Shown in pieces: positions 63,151-64,000 of a DNA stretch of 64,000 nt. Both the position numbers and the translations under genes were made by a program. The notes under the pieces are model-generated. The model was given only the letters and a program-made list of their open reading frames with translations, did no database searches and was not told the DNA's origin. The stretch's first letter is position 1. The number at the start of each line of letters is the position of its first letter. The stretch comes from Pirellulales bacterium (GTDB lineage Bacteria > Planctomycetota > Planctomycetia > Pirellulales > JACPPG01), in assembly GCA_036499395.1 (NCBI GenBank), contig DASYDW010000064.1, forward strand, positions 62,001 to 126,000, read 5' to 3'.

Positions 63151-64000
63151 ATGGCATTTCGTTTCGACAAACTCACGATCAAAGCGCAAGAGGCCGTGCA
63201 GCGTGCCCAGGAACTGGCGGCTGATCGCGGCAACTCGCAAATCGAACCCTTGCATCTGCTGGCCGGCCTGTTGGCCGAAACCGAGGGTGTCATCCGCCCA
63301 GTGCTGGACAAGATCGGCGCCAACCGTGGGCAGTTGGAAAAGATTCTCGAAGGAGAATTGAAACAACTGCCGACGGCTTCGGGCGGAGCACAGCCGCAGC
63401 CGGCGTCGGCGCTGACGCAGGTCTTTGACGCGGCGGCCAAGCAGGCCGAGTTGATGAAGGACGAGTTCATCTCGACGGAGCATCTACTCCTGGCCTTGGC
63501 GAAAATCGACTCGAAGGCGAAGCAGGTTCTCAAGCTCAACGCCATCGGCGAGCAAGATATTCTCAAGGCGCTGCAAGCTGTGCGAGGAAGCGCCCGCGTC
63601 GAGGATCAAAACCCCGAGGCTAAGTTTCAGGCTTTGGAAAAATATGGCATCGACCTGGTCGAGCGCGCCAATCAAGGCAAGCTCGATCCGGTCATTGGCC
63701 GCGATCAGGAGATTCGCCGCGTCATTCAGGTTCTGTCGCGCCGCACGAAGAATAATCCCGTGCTGATCGGCGAGCCCGGTGTCGGTAAAACCGCGATCGC
63801 CGAAGGGTTGGCCCTGCGCATCGTGCAAGGCGACGTACCACAAAGCTTGAAGAACAAGCGGGTCATCTCGCTGGACATGGGCGCCTTGATCGCGGGCACA
63901 AAATTCCGCGGCGAGTTCGAAGAACGACTCAAGGCCGTGCTGAAAGAGGTTCAATCGTCGGGCAGTGTGATCCTGTTTATCGACGAATTGCACACGGTCG
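63151..64000 (+). CDS. clpB: ATP-dependent disaggregase ClpB, N-terminal part
   Basis: Hsp100 protein that works with DnaK to dissolve aggregates. Only 283 codons are in the window, cut by the right edge. The N-domain ([19 protein letters not shown], then a second Clp repeat [14 protein letters not shown]) is followed by LEKYGIDL and the first AAA+ module with Walker A GEPGVGKT and [13 protein letters not shown]. The Walker B (ILFIDELHT) ends the window. The ATG at 63151 is preceded by GAAAGAAG. Confidence 0.95.
   Translation, partial: MAFRFDKLTIKAQEAVQRAQELAADRGNSQIEPLHLLAGLLAETEGVIRPVLDKIGANRGQLEKILEGELKQLPTASGGAQPQPASALTQVFDAAAKQAELMKDEFISTEHLLLALAKIDSKAKQVLKLNAIGEQDILKALQAVRGSARVEDQNPEAKFQALEKYGIDLVERANQGKLDPVIGRDQEIRRVIQVLSRRTKNNPVLIGEPGVGKTAIAEGLALRIVQGDVPQSLKNKRVISLDMGALIAGTKFRGEFEERLKAVLKEVQSSGSVILFIDELHTV

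Overview
The window looks like chromosomal DNA of a planctomycete, probably of the Pirellulales type. The evidence is a high-GC genome with roomy intergenic gaps, many genes lacking strong Shine-Dalgarno sites, giant membrane-anchored Ser/Thr kinases carrying TPR or WD40 domains, an ECF sigma factor that overlaps one kinase, a Pro-rich membrane protein with terpene-cyclase-like repeats, a Tat-exported Gfo/Idh/MocA oxidoreductase, DUF1990 and DUF2203 proteins, and a broken-up NADH dehydrogenase locus. This assignment is an inference from gene content; no rRNA gene is present. I see no phage, transposase, integrase or CRISPR array.

Region 1 to 8.6 kb: the start of a secreted PQQ-like propeller gene (partial), a PAS histidine kinase directly behind a TPR-type Ser/Thr kinase, enolase, and a divergent Nramp-related transporter. 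Region 8.7 to 21 kb: an FGGY sugar kinase followed by a sphingosine-1-phosphate-lyase-like enzyme, an N-acyl-D-amino-acid deacylase-type amidohydrolase, a membrane acyltransferase (DUF5009 type), a Gfo/Idh/MocA oxidoreductase, small proteins, an exported DNase-I-fold protein, and the repeat protein. Region 21.6 to 34 kb: a Met-CAU tRNA with initiator features and its own promoter and terminator, an ECF sigma factor/WD40 kinase pair, an NHL protein/alcohol dehydrogenase pair, a membrane patatin, and a sugar-acid dehydratase divergent from an MFS transporter.

Region 34 to 44 kb: lutB-lutC (no lutA), a B12-type radical SAM protein with a ceramide-glucosyltransferase-like glycosyltransferase, ferrochelatase with a hotdog thioesterase, a cNMP-binding patatin, tRNA-Glu and csrA. 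Region 44.7 to 58.5 kb is the respiratory core: nuoI, DUF2203, a pentapeptide-repeat gene, then nuoA-C-D-H-J-K-L-M-N and a ferritin-like gene, all on the plus strand. nuoB and nuoEFG are absent, and several subunits carry unusual insertions. Region 58.5 to 64 kb: tatD, pheA (opposite strand), then dnaK and clpB (cut by the window end) behind a near-consensus sigma-54 promoter.

The clearest oddities are the reordered complex I locus with modified subunits (His-rich NuoL loop, Ca-binding-like motif in NuoJ, Cys cluster in NuoD), the sigma-54 signal before dnaK, a CsrA-site-like sequence in the csrA leader, an atypical initiator tRNA, a ferrochelatase with Fe-S-type cysteines, and an Nramp homologue without the family's metal-binding motifs.
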